A DNA stretch of 64,000 nt from Roseovarius nanhaiticus (GCF_900156535.1 NZ_FTNV01000001.1:930001-994000); one strand, 5' to 3'; positions 9,277 to 17,916 are shown, counted from the stretch's first letter. The notes: generated by a model not told the origin, from the letters alone. Made by a program: numbers and translations.

Positions 9277-9484
9277 GCGTCCCTGTTCCCTGCGCCAGCG
9301 CCCGTGCGCCTCATTTCATCTATATGCGCAGCCCCGCGCCGGACAACCTTAAATGGTGCGTTCGGTTGGGTATGGCACGGGTGCAACAGGCGATGACGGG
9401 CCTCTGGCGCGATTTGCCCATGGCCCGCGGGCGCAGCGCAAGATAGGCTCGCGCGGGAACAAACCCGTAAGGTTGCGAGGCGGT

Positions 9485-10462
9485 ATGAAGAATATGACAG
9501 TCGTCATCGGCGGCGGCGCCTGGGGGACGGCGCTGGCCTGCGTTTCGGCGCGGGCGGGACGGCGCACCGCGCTTTTGTGCCGCGATCCGGAGGTGGCGCG
9601 CAGCTTGACGGAGGAGGGGATGAACCACCGCTACCTGCCCGGCCTTCATCTGGCCGACCGGATTGAGGCGGGCACGGATCCGGCGATCGCGGCGCAGGCG
9701 GACATGATCATCCTCGCAATCCCGGCGCAACGCCTGCGCGGCGCGCTGCCGTCCCTTGCACCGCATTTTCCGCCCCACGCGGTCTTGGTAAACACCGCCA
9801 AGGGGATTGAGGTCGAGACGGGCCAACCGCTCAGCCGTACCATCGCCGAGATTTGCCCGGACCATCCGCAAGCAGTCCTCTCGGGCCCCAGCTTTGCCAG
9901 CGATGTCGCGGCGGGCAAGCCAACCGCCGTCACGCTGGCCGCCGGGGACGAAGCCGCGGCGCTGGACCTGTGCCACGCGCTCAGCTCGGACACGTTTCGC
10001 GCTTATGCCAGCGCCGACATCACCGGCGTCGAGACGGGGGGCGCGCTCAAAAATGTCTATGCGATCGCCGCCGGGATCGTGATCGGCATGGGCTATGGCG
10101 AAAGTGCCAAGGCTGCGCTGATCACCCGCGCCTTCGTGGAATTGCGCCGCCTCGGCGCCGCGATGGGCGGCGCACCCGAGACATTCATGGGCCTGTCGGG
10201 CTTCGGGGATCTGATGCTCAGCTGCGGCGCGGCACAGTCGCGCAATTTCAGTTACGGCATGGCGCTGGGGCAGGGGGAGGATCTGGAAAACCGGCCCTTG
10301 GCCGAGGGCGTGGCAACGGTGCAGATCGCGGGACGCATCGCCGATGAGCACGGCATAGACGCGCCCATCCTGCACATGACGCGCCGCCTGCTGGGCGGCG
10401 AGGTAACGCCGCACTTCGCGATGCAATCGCTGCTGACGCGCCCTCTCAAGGAAGAGGTCTGA
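9485..10462 (+). CDS. gpsA: NAD(P)-dependent glycerol-3-phosphate dehydrogenase
   Basis: GpsA reduces dihydroxyacetone phosphate to sn-glycerol 3-phosphate, the backbone for phospholipids, in the cytoplasm. The 325-residue protein starts with the Rossmann motif GGGAWGTALA. It has the family motifs NTAKGIE, LSGPSFA and GGALKNVYAIAAG, the last including the catalytic lysine. The frame is open further upstream, but GAGG is correctly placed before the ATG at 9485. Its position near the phospholipid operon is functionally sensible although it is on the other strand. Confidence 0.95.
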   Translation: MKNMTVVIGGGAWGTALACVSARAGRRTALLCRDPEVARSLTEEGMNHRYLPGLHLADRIEAGTDPAIAAQADMIILAIPAQRLRGALPSLAPHFPPHAVLVNTAKGIEVETGQPLSRTIAEICPDHPQAVLSGPSFASDVAAGKPTAVTLAAGDEAAALDLCHALSSDTFRAYASADITGVETGGALKNVYAIAAGIVIGMGYGESAKAALITRAFVELRRLGAAMGGAPETFMGLSGFGDLMLSCGAAQSRNFSYGMALGQGEDLENRPLAEGVATVQIAGRIADEHGIDAPILHMTRRLLGGEVTPHFAMQSLLTRPLKEEV

Positions 10463-10500
10463 TCGCGCGCGCCACGCGCCGCCACGGACGCGCGGCCCCT

Positions 10501-10523
10501 CTTTCATTGTTCACCAAATACTC
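10501..10523 (-). repeat. 3' trailer motif copy (GAGTATTTGGTGAACAATGA)
   Basis: On the minus strand this reads GAGTATTTGGTGAACAATGA and follows the terminator hairpin at 10534-10555. It matches the GRRTATTTnnnGMMAA pattern found at six other places in the window, nearly always just after a hairpin at the end of a gene. Confidence 0.5.
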
Positions 10524-10533
10524 AAAATGAAAA

Positions 10534-10555
10534 CACCCGCGCCAAGGCGCGGGTG
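10534..10555 (-). terminator. terminator hairpin downstream of the alanine symporter gene
   Basis: CACCCGCGCC (10534-10543) and GGCGCGGGTG (10546-10555) form a perfect ten-base stem with a two-base loop. On the minus strand it is followed by TTTTCATTTT, so it probably ends the minus-strand symporter transcript. It may also stop gpsA, which converges on it. Confidence 0.75.
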
Positions 10556-10587
10556 CTCTCGTCTTCAGGGGTGCAGATCGCCAGGGA

Positions 10588-12144
10588 TCAGTGCACGTAT
10601 TTCTTGATCTCGCCGGACTTAAGCCGCCCCGCATAGCCATTGAGCTCGCGGCGCACCAGCTTCATCAGGAAGTAGAGTGCAAAGATGTTGACCACGGCCA
10701 TGGCAAAGATCGCCGCATCCGAGAAGTCGATGACCGGGCCAAGGCTCGCTGCCGCGCCGATCACGATGAAGACGCAGAAGATGATCTTGAACGTCAGCTC
10801 CGATGCCTTGCCCTCGCCAAAGAGGTAGGTCCATGCCTTGAGGCCATAGTAGCTCCAGGAGATCATGGTCGAGAAGGCAAAGAGCACCACCGCGATGGCC
10901 AGCACATAGGGGAACCAGCTGATGGCCGATCCGAACGCCGCCGAGGTCAGCGCGACGCCCGATGTGTCGCCGACGGTCGAGATCGCTGTGCCCGCCTCGT
11001 TCAGCACGAAGAGGCCGGTTTCGGGATCCGAGATGAGCTGACCAGAGATGATGATGACCAGCGCGGTCATCGTGCAGATGACCACCGTGTCGATCAGCGG
11101 CTCGAGCAGCGACACGAAGCCTTCGGTGATCGGCTCTTTGGTGCGGACCGCCGCGTGGGCAATCGCTGCCGAGCCGACGCCCGCCTCGTTGGAAAATGCC
11201 GCCCGCTTGAAGCCCTGGATCAGCGCGCCGACAAGGCCACCCGCCACGCCGAGGCCGGTAAATGCGCCCTCGAAGATCTGGCCGAACGCGGTGCCGATCT
11301 GATCGTAGTTGATCAGAATGATCACCAGCGCCGCACCCACATAGAGAACGCCCATGAACGGCACGACCTTTTCGGTGACGCGTGCGATGGATTTGATGCC
11401 ACCCACGATCACGGCAAAGACGACCGCCGCAAAGATGATGCCGGTGATCCAGCCCGGATACTCTCCGGTGATCCCGACGATCTGTGCATGTGCCTGATTG
11501 GCCTGGAACATGTTGCCGCCACCCAGAGCGCCAAGAATGCAGAAAATCGAGAACATGATCGCCAGGAATCCGCCACCGGGCAGGCCCAGCTCGGCAAAGC
11601 CTTTTTTCATGTAATACATCGGACCGCCCGACACGGTGCCGTCGGGATATTCATTCCGGTATTTCACCGCCAGCGTGCATTCGGTGAATTTGGACGCCAT
11701 GCCAAGAAGACCCGCGAGGACCATCCAGAACGTAGCGCCGGGTCCGCCGATGCCGATAGCGACAGCGACGCCCGCGATATTGCCGAGGCCCACGGTGCCC
11801 GACAGGGCCGTTGTCAGCGCCTGGAAGTGGCTGACCTCGCCCGCGTCATTGGGATCTGAATAATCGCCTTTCACCAGCTTGATCGCGTGCCCGAAAAAGC
11901 GGAACTGCACGAAGCCGAAATAGAGGGTAAAGACCGAGGCGCCGATGACCAGCCACATCACGATCCATGGAAATGTCGTCCCCGGAAAGTTCGAAAAGAT
12001 CAGGTTGACGAATGGGCCTGTGAAGGCGGCGAAAGCCTCGTTCACCTTGGCGTCCAGGCTCATGGCCTCTTGCGCGATGGCGCTGGCGGGCGCGGCACAT
12101 GCCACGGCGGCGATCATTGCCTTGCTGAGATGTCTCATTTGCAC
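10588..12144 (-). CDS. sodium:alanine symporter family protein (AGCS)
   Basis: This secondary transporter is likely to import alanine or glycine with sodium. The 518-residue protein has an N-terminal signal-like segment ending near ASA and about ten membrane helices. It carries the AGCS family signatures GLGNIAGVAVAIGIGGPGA and NEAGVGSAAIAHA. It lies six bases downstream of a universal stress protein gene on the same strand, so the two are probably cotranscribed. The substrate is inferred from the family only. Confidence 0.92.
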   Translation of the reverse strand: MQMRHLSKAMIAAVACAAPASAIAQEAMSLDAKVNEAFAAFTGPFVNLIFSNFPGTTFPWIVMWLVIGASVFTLYFGFVQFRFFGHAIKLVKGDYSDPNDAGEVSHFQALTTALSGTVGLGNIAGVAVAIGIGGPGATFWMVLAGLLGMASKFTECTLAVKYRNEYPDGTVSGGPMYYMKKGFAELGLPGGGFLAIMFSIFCILGALGGGNMFQANQAHAQIVGITGEYPGWITGIIFAAVVFAVIVGGIKSIARVTEKVVPFMGVLYVGAALVIILINYDQIGTAFGQIFEGAFTGLGVAGGLVGALIQGFKRAAFSNEAGVGSAAIAHAAVRTKEPITEGFVSLLEPLIDTVVICTMTALVIIISGQLISDPETGLFVLNEAGTAISTVGDTSGVALTSAAFGSAISWFPYVLAIAVVLFAFSTMISWSYYGLKAWTYLFGEGKASELTFKIIFCVFIVIGAAASLGPVIDFSDAAIFAMAVVNIFALYFLMKLVRRELNGYAGRLKSGEIKKYVH

Positions 12145-12150
12145 GTCTCC

Positions 12151-12588
12151 TTAGCTGACGACGGTGACGGGCACGGAAGAGCTCATCACGAGGTTCGATG
12201 TGGAACTGCCGAAGAACCGTTTGGCGAAGCCGCCCTCGGAGGTCCGTGCGACGATGATCTGCGCGGCGCCCTGATCGTTCGAGATGGCGATCAGCGTGTC
12301 CGACACGTCGCCGTGCCGCACCAGGCCGGTCGCCTTGATCCCCGCATCGGTCATCTGCTTGACCGCCGGGTTGACGATACGCTGCATCGCGGTGTCGATC
12401 TCCTGCTCGCGGCGCTTGTGACGCTCCGCATTCTCCTCGGCGGTCTGGAACGAAAAGGGCGACCATTCCACAACGTAGGAAATGATCAGCTCGCAATCCC
12501 CGATCAGCTCGGCCAGGTGGCGCGCATGTTCCAGCGCCCTCTCGCCGGAGGCGTGACCATCGAGGCCCACTACCAGTTTTGTCGTCAT
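12151..12588 (-). CDS. universal stress protein (UspA family)
   Basis: This is a 145-residue single-domain universal stress protein. It begins with TTKLVVGLDGHASGERAL, matching the family N-terminal strand and D-G/S pattern, and ends with an ARTSEGG...FGSSTSNL region that corresponds to the ATP-binding GxxG(x9)GS motif. That motif is imperfect, so nucleotide binding is uncertain. The gene sits six bases upstream of the alanine symporter gene and may encode a regulator or partner of that carrier. Confidence 0.88.
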   Translation of the reverse strand: MTTKLVVGLDGHASGERALEHARHLAELIGDCELIISYVVEWSPFSFQTAEENAERHKRREQEIDTAMQRIVNPAVKQMTDAGIKATGLVRHGDVSDTLIAISNDQGAAQIIVARTSEGGFAKRFFGSSTSNLVMSSSVPVTVVS

Positions 12589-12826
12589 TATCCTGTCTCC
12601 TCGTTTTTATCTGATGCGCCGCTATGGGCGAGCGACCTCACGCGGGATTGTCCGTTCGCGCAGCATCGGGCGGCAAAAACGGCGCATGTGTCAATTCGTA
12701 GCAGGTTTTTGATGGATGCAATCATGAATCGTGATGCGCGCCTTGCGTGAGGCGCCAAAATGGCCAAGTGGACAGCCGCGTCCAAATTGCCTACCGCTGT
12801 GCCAAACAGCGAAGAGGGGCAGCGCC

Positions 12827-13861
12827 ATGCCAAAGATCCAGCCGTTCGCAATTGGGGGGCACAGCATCGCGCCCGGAACGCGGACCACTGTGGATATCCC
12901 GGTCAGCACTCTGTCGGATCACACGCCGGTCAACCTCTCGGCGCATGTCGTGCACGGGCGCAAACCGGGGCCGGTCATGTTCGTCTCGGCGGCCATACAC
13001 GGCGACGAGGTGATCGGGGTCGAAATCGTGCGCCGCCTGCTGCGTGCCGCGCCGCTGCGCTCGCTCTCGGGCACACTTCTGGCGGTGCCGATCGTCAACA
13101 CATACGGATTTCTGAACAACGCGCGCTATCTGCCCGACCGGCGCGATCTGAACCGCTGCTTCCCGGGCGGCTCCGAAGGCTCGATGGCCTCGCGGCTGGC
13201 GGATATCTTCATGCGCGAGATCGTGCAGCGCGCTCAGATCGGGATCGATCTGCATTCCGCCGCGATCCATCGCACCAACCTGCCGCAAATCCGCCTGACA
13301 CCGGGCAACGAGCGCCTTGCCGCGCTGGGCCGGGCCTTTGGCGCGCCAGTGATGCTGAACTCCAAGCTGCGGGACGGATCGTTGCGGATGGCCGCCGAAG
13401 AGTTGGGCGTTGACGTGCTGCTCTACGAGGGCGGCGAGGGATTGCGCTTTGACGAATTGGCGGCGCGCTCGGGGTTGGCGGGGATCCTGCGGGTGATGCA
13501 GTCGCTGGGCATGATCGCGCAAAAGGGCGTGCCGCGCCCGCGCAATGCCACGGTGATGTGCAGCAACTCACGCTGGTTTCGTGCGCCCGCGGGCGGTCTC
13601 TTTCGCGGCTATCGGGCCATTGGCGACGCGGTCGAGGCGGGCACCGTGCTGGGCGCGATCGCCGATCCCTTTGGCGAGGCCGAGGCCGAAGTGATCTGCG
13701 ACGAGGCCGGTATCGTCATCGGGCGCAGCAACATGCCGGTGGTCTACGAGGGCGAGGCGCTGTTTCACGTCGCCAGCACACCTCGCGGCGATTTCGCGGC
13801 AGACGGGGTGACGGCCCAGATGGACGCGGCGCCGCTCTTTGACGAGGACGAAATCCTCTAG
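12827..13861 (+). CDS. succinylglutamate desuccinylase/aspartoacylase family zinc hydrolase
   Basis: This is a zinc-dependent deacylase of the M14-like AstE/AspA family. In the 344-residue protein the metal ligands appear as H58 and E61 in AIHGDE and H143 in DLHS. The substrate-binding RRDLNR lies at 105-110. An acetyl or succinyl amino acid is the expected substrate, but the exact one cannot be told. The frame is open further upstream, but GAGGGG sits seven bases before the ATG at 12827. Its stop overlaps the stop of the convergent membrane protein gene by four bases. Confidence 0.88.
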   Translation: MPKIQPFAIGGHSIAPGTRTTVDIPVSTLSDHTPVNLSAHVVHGRKPGPVMFVSAAIHGDEVIGVEIVRRLLRAAPLRSLSGTLLAVPIVNTYGFLNNARYLPDRRDLNRCFPGGSEGSMASRLADIFMREIVQRAQIGIDLHSAAIHRTNLPQIRLTPGNERLAALGRAFGAPVMLNSKLRDGSLRMAAEELGVDVLLYEGGEGLRFDELAARSGLAGILRVMQSLGMIAQKGVPRPRNATVMCSNSRWFRAPAGGLFRGYRAIGDAVEAGTVLGAIADPFGEAEAEVICDEAGIVIGRSNMPVVYEGEALFHVASTPRGDFAADGVTAQMDAAPLFDEDEIL

Positions 13862-14520
13862 CGCGTCGCGTCGCGGTTTTGCGGCAGTAAGAAAATGGAC
13901 ACGATCAGCAGGCTGAAAATCAGCTCGTAGACCTCCCATTTACGGTCGGCATCCAGCACGGCGATGATGATGCTGGCGATCAGCGCAATCGCCGCATGCT
14001 TGAGCCACGGAACCGGCACGGCCATACGGTCAGCCAGCCGCGCGATACGCCCGCCCTTAGGGTAGATCAGCGGCAGACCCACAAGATAAAGCAGGATGCA
14101 GATCGTCAGCACGGGACCAAAAAGCGATTTTGTAAGGTGCACGTCGCCGACCATCAGATTGTGAAGGTTCGTCTCGTCCTGCTTGTTATTCTCGAGAAAG
14201 AACTCGCCCGATTCCCAACCGATGATACGCTGACCCCACGAGATTTCCTCGCCTGCGGCCATGAAGAACATGAGGCCGTAGACCGCCGTCAAAACCGCCG
14301 CACCGCGCCGGCCCTGACCCCAGAGCGACGCGGCGTGCCGTGCCATGACGATGCTGGCGATCAACAGAAAAAGGGCTGTGCCGTATTCGACCAGCCCATC
14401 TTCCTTGGCGAAGACCAACGTGAAATAGTCGGGCGATGTCAGCGCCAGAATGACGGTTGCGATCAGCGTGGCGATGATCACCGCCATCAATCCTGCGTCA
14501 AATTTGCGAAGCATACTCAT
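13858..14520 (-). CDS. conserved membrane protein of unknown function
   Basis: This 220-residue protein has about six hydrophobic segments. A central hydrophilic block contains AAGEEISWGQR and FLENNKQDETNLHN, which looks like a conserved functional site between helices. I do not recognise a named family with confidence. The frame is open 54 codons further upstream, but that part reads as arginine-rich low-complexity sequence and the ATG at 14520 begins a normal membrane protein (MSMLRKF). It converges on the deacylase gene. Confidence 0.75.
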   Translation of the reverse strand: MSMLRKFDAGLMAVIIATLIATVILALTSPDYFTLVFAKEDGLVEYGTALFLLIASIVMARHAASLWGQGRRGAAVLTAVYGLMFFMAAGEEISWGQRIIGWESGEFFLENNKQDETNLHNLMVGDVHLTKSLFGPVLTICILLYLVGLPLIYPKGGRIARLADRMAVPVPWLKHAAIALIASIIIAVLDADRKWEVYELIFSLLIVSIFLLPQNRDATR

Positions 14521-14650
14521 GGCGCGCGCCTTTCGGGTCAGCCGGGAATGGGCGGACGCCTGATGGCGCCGTGTTGCACTGGAAATAGGCGAGCCGGGCA
14601 AACGCATCAAGGCGAAAGGAAGGAGCGCCGCGCGATGCGCGCCATCTGGG

Positions 14651-14704
14651 CCAAATCGCGCCACACGGCCAAAGCGCGCCACACGGCCAAAGCGCGCCGC
14701 GTGC
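14651..14704. repeat. 18-base tandem repeat, three copies
   Basis: Three head-to-tail 18-base units with consensus CCAAAGCGCGCCACACGG occupy 14651-14668, 14669-14686 and 14687-14704. The first differs from the second at one base and the third diverges over its last six bases. It is non-coding as far as I can tell. Confidence 0.8.
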
Positions 14705-14734
14705 CGTCACGTCACCTGCCCGGGGAAGGCCGAA

Positions 14735-14750
14735 GTATGCAACTGCATAC
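14735..14750. promoter_or_regulatory. palindromic operator candidate GTATGCA-AC-TGCATAC
   Basis: GTATGCAACTGCATAC is a perfect seven-base inverted repeat around AC. Its core TGCAACTGCA also occurs at 2596-2607 and 34248-34259. It is placed about 170 bases upstream of the TRAP operon. The regulator is not encoded next to it. Confidence 0.5.
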
Positions 14751-14788
14751 ACTTGCAATCGCGCCGCGCATGAATAAGGGTAGCGAAA

Positions 14789-14890
14789 TTGCAGTTTGCG
14801 CGAGGGCAAAGACAGCCAAGCGTTCCGGCTCCAAGATGGCCGGGTCGGGCGTCAGGCCGGAAAAGTGCGCGCATCGCCCGCAAACTGCAA
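14789..14890. repeat. widely spaced 12-base inverted repeat upstream of the TRAP operon
   Basis: TTGCAGTTTGCG at 14789-14800 and its exact reverse complement CGCAAACTGCAA at 14879-14890 are separated by 78 bases. They could be two operator half-regions bound by a looping repressor, or the stem of a leader RNA structure that ends just before the ribosome-binding site. Confidence 0.55.
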
Positions 14891-14907
14891 CCGAGGGGGG
14901 AATAAAC

Positions 14908-14931
14908 ATGGACATGACATGCATAGTATAA
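14908..14931 (+). CDS. possible seven-codon upstream ORF at the dctQ start
   Basis: ATG at 14908 has the best-placed ribosome-binding site (GAGGGGGG seven bases upstream) but opens only MDMTCIV and then TAA, in a different frame from dctQ, whose ATG lies inside it at 14919. It may be a leader that couples or limits dctQ translation, or merely a consequence of loose ribosome-binding spacing. Confidence 0.25.
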   Translation: MDMTCIV

Positions 14932-15428
14932 TCCGCGTCATCGACGGGCTGAACGAGGTGGTCGGGCGCATCGTCGCGGTTGTTGCCATCCTGTTCGCCA
15001 GCATCATCATCTACGACGTCATCATGCGCTATGCCTTCAGCGAGCCGACGCGCTGGGCTTTTGACGTGTCCAAGCAGCTTTTCGGCTTCTACTTCGTGTT
15101 GCTGGGTGGCTATGCGTTGCGCCACAAGGCGCATGTCCGCGTTGACATCGTAACCGAAAATTTTAGCCGGGGCTGGCAACGCATCATTGATGTGCTGGGC
15201 TACCTGATCTTCTTCTTTCCCTTCACCTATATGTTCACCGTGCTGTCGTGGAATTTCGCCATGACCTCGCTCGGCCAGCGCGAAGTCACCTACGGCGCGA
15301 TCCAGATGCCGGTTTATCCGCTCAAGATCTCGATGGCTGTCGCGGCGGGCCTGCTGTTGCTGCAAGGCATCTGCGAGGTGCTCAAGATCATCCTCGATGT
15401 CGACACCACGTCCGAGGAGGCCATCTGA
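14919..15428 (+). CDS. TRAP transporter small permease (DctQ family)
   Basis: This is the small membrane subunit of a tripartite ATP-independent periplasmic transporter. The 169-residue protein has four hydrophobic segments and the family-like region YDVIMRYAFSEPTRWAFDVSK. The frame continues upstream, but the ATG at 14919 gives a normal length. The GAGGGGGG ribosome-binding site is 18 bases before 14919 and is better placed for an out-of-frame ATG at 14908. Its stop codon shares one base with the start of dctM (TGATG). Confidence 0.88.
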   Translation: MHSIIRVIDGLNEVVGRIVAVVAILFASIIIYDVIMRYAFSEPTRWAFDVSKQLFGFYFVLLGGYALRHKAHVRVDIVTENFSRGWQRIIDVLGYLIFFFPFTYMFTVLSWNFAMTSLGQREVTYGAIQMPVYPLKISMAVAAGLLLLQGICEVLKIILDVDTTSEEAI

Positions 15429-16753
15429 TGGATCCGCAACTGATCGCACTTCTCATGTTTGGCCTGCTTCTGACGGGCCTGTTCATGGGGCATCCGCTGG
15501 CTTTCGTGCTGGGCGGGACGGCCGTTCTGACCGCCGTCATCACAGGCAAGACCATGGTGCTGGGCATCGTGATCAACCGCGTTTTCGGGGACGTGCTGGA
15601 CAATTACACGCTGATTGCCATCCCCCTCTTTGTCCTCATGGCCAGATTCCTGTCGGATTCAGGGGTTACCGACCGCATGTTCGAGGCGCTGCGCCTCTTG
15701 CTCAGCAATGTGCGAGGCGGCCTCGCACTGGCCGTGGTCTTCATCTCGATCCTTCTGGCGGCAACGACCGGCATTATCGGCGCGTCGATCACCGTAATGG
15801 GTGTCATGGCCCTGCGTCCTATGCTGCAATATGGCTACGCGCCCACGCTGACCACCGGCGTCATCGCGGCCTCTGGCTGCCTCGGGATCCTCATTCCTCC
15901 GTCGATCATGCTGATCCTGATGGCCAGCTACTCGCCCCTGACGGTGGGTGATCTCTTTGCCGGCTCGATGATCCCTGGCGTCCTTCTGGGCCTCAGCTAT
16001 GCGGTCTATGTCTACATCATCTCGGTCGTGCGACCGGATCTGGCACCCTCGGTGCAGCAGGATGAAAAGATCAGCCGCGGCGCACTGGCCCGTATGCTGG
16101 TGGTCGAGGCGATGCCGCCTCTCGTGCTGATCTTCGGCATCCTCGGCTCGCTTCTGGCGGGGATCGCCACGGCAACCGAGGCGTCAGCCATCGGCGCAGG
16201 CCTGGCCCTTTTGATCGTCATCATCCGCAAGAAATTCGCGTGGCGCACGTTCTACTCGGCCATGCTCGAGACAGGCCGCACCTCGGCGATGATCCTCTTT
16301 ATCGTCGTCGGCGCCACGGCCTTTACGGGGGTTTTCAACATCACCGGCGGACTGCGCGCCACGCAGGAAATCATCCGCAGCCTCGATATGGAGCCCTGGA
16401 TGCTGATCACGATGATGATGTTCATCGTCTTCATCCTGGGCGCGTTCTTGGACTGGACCGGCATCGTGCTGCTGTCCTTCCCGATCTTCCTGCCCATCGT
16501 ACAGGAGATGGAAGGCGTCAGCCTGCTGTGGTTCGTCGTCCTGATGGCCGTCGTCCTGCAGACGTCGTTCCTGACGCCGCCCTTCGGATACGCCCTCTTC
16601 TACTTACGCGCCATCGCACCCAAAGAGGTGCGCACCGGCCACATCATTCGCGGCGTCCTGCCCTTTATCGGGCTGATCGTTGCGATGTGCATCCTCGTCG
16701 CCGTCTTCCCGCCTCTGGTGGAATGGCTGCCGAGCGCACTCTACGGCAAATAA
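15428..16753 (+). CDS. TRAP transporter large permease (DctM family)
   Basis: This is the large membrane subunit of the TRAP transporter, which couples sodium entry to substrate import. The 441-residue protein has about twelve hydrophobic segments and DctM-type sequence such as FMGHPLAFVLGGTAV near the N terminus and a repeated GCLGILIPPSIMLI region. The frame is open in dctQ, but ATG 15428 (DPQLIALLMFG) is the natural start and overlaps the dctQ stop. The closest relatives that I recognise are the mannitol/chloroaromatic-type carriers. Confidence 0.93.
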   Translation: MDPQLIALLMFGLLLTGLFMGHPLAFVLGGTAVLTAVITGKTMVLGIVINRVFGDVLDNYTLIAIPLFVLMARFLSDSGVTDRMFEALRLLLSNVRGGLALAVVFISILLAATTGIIGASITVMGVMALRPMLQYGYAPTLTTGVIAASGCLGILIPPSIMLILMASYSPLTVGDLFAGSMIPGVLLGLSYAVYVYIISVVRPDLAPSVQQDEKISRGALARMLVVEAMPPLVLIFGILGSLLAGIATATEASAIGAGLALLIVIIRKKFAWRTFYSAMLETGRTSAMILFIVVGATAFTGVFNITGGLRATQEIIRSLDMEPWMLITMMMFIVFILGAFLDWTGIVLLSFPIFLPIVQEMEGVSLLWFVVLMAVVLQTSFLTPPFGYALFYLRAIAPKEVRTGHIIRGVLPFIGLIVAMCILVAVFPPLVEWLPSALYGK

Positions 16754-16778
16754 TGCTTAACTATAGGGAGAAGCTAAC

Positions 16779-17858
16779 ATGAAGAAACTCACCATTCTGG
16801 CCGCAGCGGCCAGCGCGACCCTCGCCGGGCAGGCGATGGCGCAGGAAACGTGGCAGATGACCACCACCTGGCCGTCCTCGCTCGAGCTGATCGAGACGGA
16901 CAAGAAATTCGTCGAGCTGGCGAACAAGCTGACCGCCGGCGAGCTGAACATCGAGTTCTTCGAAGGCGGATCGCTGGTCCCCGCGGGCGAAGTCTTTGGC
17001 GCCGTCGAATCGGGCGTCGTGCAGGCGGGCGGCGATTGGCCGGGCTACTGGGCCGGCCGTGACGCGGCCTTCTCGGCGCTGGCGACCACGCCGTCGCTCT
17101 TCAACGCGGTCGACTACGCCAACTGGATCCACGAGTGGGGCGGCGCGCAGATCTACAACGACGTCTATGGCCAGTTCGGCATGGTCTATCTGCCCTACGG
17201 CCTGACCAACAACGAATCGGGCTTCCGCACGAACGAGCCGATCACATCGCTCGAAGACCTGCAGGGCAAGCGCCTGCGCCTTTCCGGCCTCGAGCAGGGC
17301 ATGCTGCTGGAACAGCTGGGCGGCAACCAGGTGTCGATGTCTGGCGGCGAGATCTATCAGTCGCTCGAGCGCGGCGTGATCGACGGCGCCGAATTCTCGA
17401 CCCCGAACGTGGACTGGTCCGCGGGCTTCCAGCAGGTCACCGAATATTGGGCGACCCCCGGCTGGCACCAGTCGGCATCCGTCTTTGGCGTGATGATCAA
17501 CAAGGCAGCCTGGGACGCGCTGAGCGAAGAGACCCGCGAGAAACTGCAGATCGCGGCAGACGCCACGATGATGTGGTCGCTGGCCTTCACCGAAAAGCGC
17601 GCGACCGAGGCCTACGCCAAGTTCGACGAGGCGGTCACGATCAACCGCTACGACGACGAGACGCTGGAGAAGGTGCAGCTGATGGCCAATGACGTGATCG
17701 TCAAGGTTGCCTGCGAGAACCCCAACTCGGCCAAGGTCTATGTGTCGATGCTGGAATACCTGAACGACTACGCCCAGTGGCGTGACGCGTCGGCCCCCTT
17801 CAACCTGGGCCGGACACCGAACGGCCCGGACGTGCAGGCGATCAAGGATTGCATGTAA
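16779..17858 (+). CDS. TRAP transporter periplasmic substrate-binding protein (DctP family)
   Basis: This is the solute receptor of the TRAP system, secreted to the periplasm. The 359-residue protein has a signal peptide (MKKLTILAAAASATLAG) with probable cleavage after AMA. Features of the family include the LQGKRLRLSG region with the arginine that binds the substrate carboxylate, and GVIDGAEFSTP. The overall pattern resembles receptors for 2-oxo or hydroxy acids, but the ligand is not determined. It is the last gene of dctQ-dctM-dctP, 25 bases after dctM, with a ribosome-binding site GGGAGAAG. Confidence 0.92.
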   Translation: MKKLTILAAAASATLAGQAMAQETWQMTTTWPSSLELIETDKKFVELANKLTAGELNIEFFEGGSLVPAGEVFGAVESGVVQAGGDWPGYWAGRDAAFSALATTPSLFNAVDYANWIHEWGGAQIYNDVYGQFGMVYLPYGLTNNESGFRTNEPITSLEDLQGKRLRLSGLEQGMLLEQLGGNQVSMSGGEIYQSLERGVIDGAEFSTPNVDWSAGFQQVTEYWATPGWHQSASVFGVMINKAAWDALSEETREKLQIAADATMMWSLAFTEKRATEAYAKFDEAVTINRYDDETLEKVQLMANDVIVKVACENPNSAKVYVSMLEYLNDYAQWRDASAPFNLGRTPNGPDVQAIKDCM

Positions 17859-17888
17859 GTTCTAGGCGATTAGTTTGAGAGATTGGGA

Positions 17889-17916
17889 GCCCCTGCCGAA
17901 AGGCGGGGGCTTTTTT
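17889..17916 (+). terminator. rho-independent terminator of the TRAP operon
   Basis: GCCCCTGCC (17889-17897) pairs with GGCGGGGGC (17902-17910) around a GAAA loop, with one G-U wobble, followed by TTTTTT (17911-17916). It lies 30 bases after the dctP stop and is a textbook terminator. Confidence 0.93.

Larger units (their letters stand above)
14521..14918. promoter_or_regulatory. regulatory region upstream of the TRAP transporter operon
   Basis: This gene-free stretch of about 400 bases between divergent genes holds several structured elements: an 18-base tandem repeat (14651-14704), a perfect palindrome (14735-14750), and a widely spaced perfect 12-base inverted repeat (14789-14800 and 14879-14890). 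A GAGGGGGG ribosome-binding site lies at 14893-14900. The density of symmetric elements suggests substrate-dependent control of the transporter. Confidence 0.6.

Noticed and set aside
14796..14918. N-terminal extension of dctQ
   Set aside because: The extra 41 residues are unlike the family and include the inverted repeat and ribosome-binding site; ATG 14919 gives normal length.
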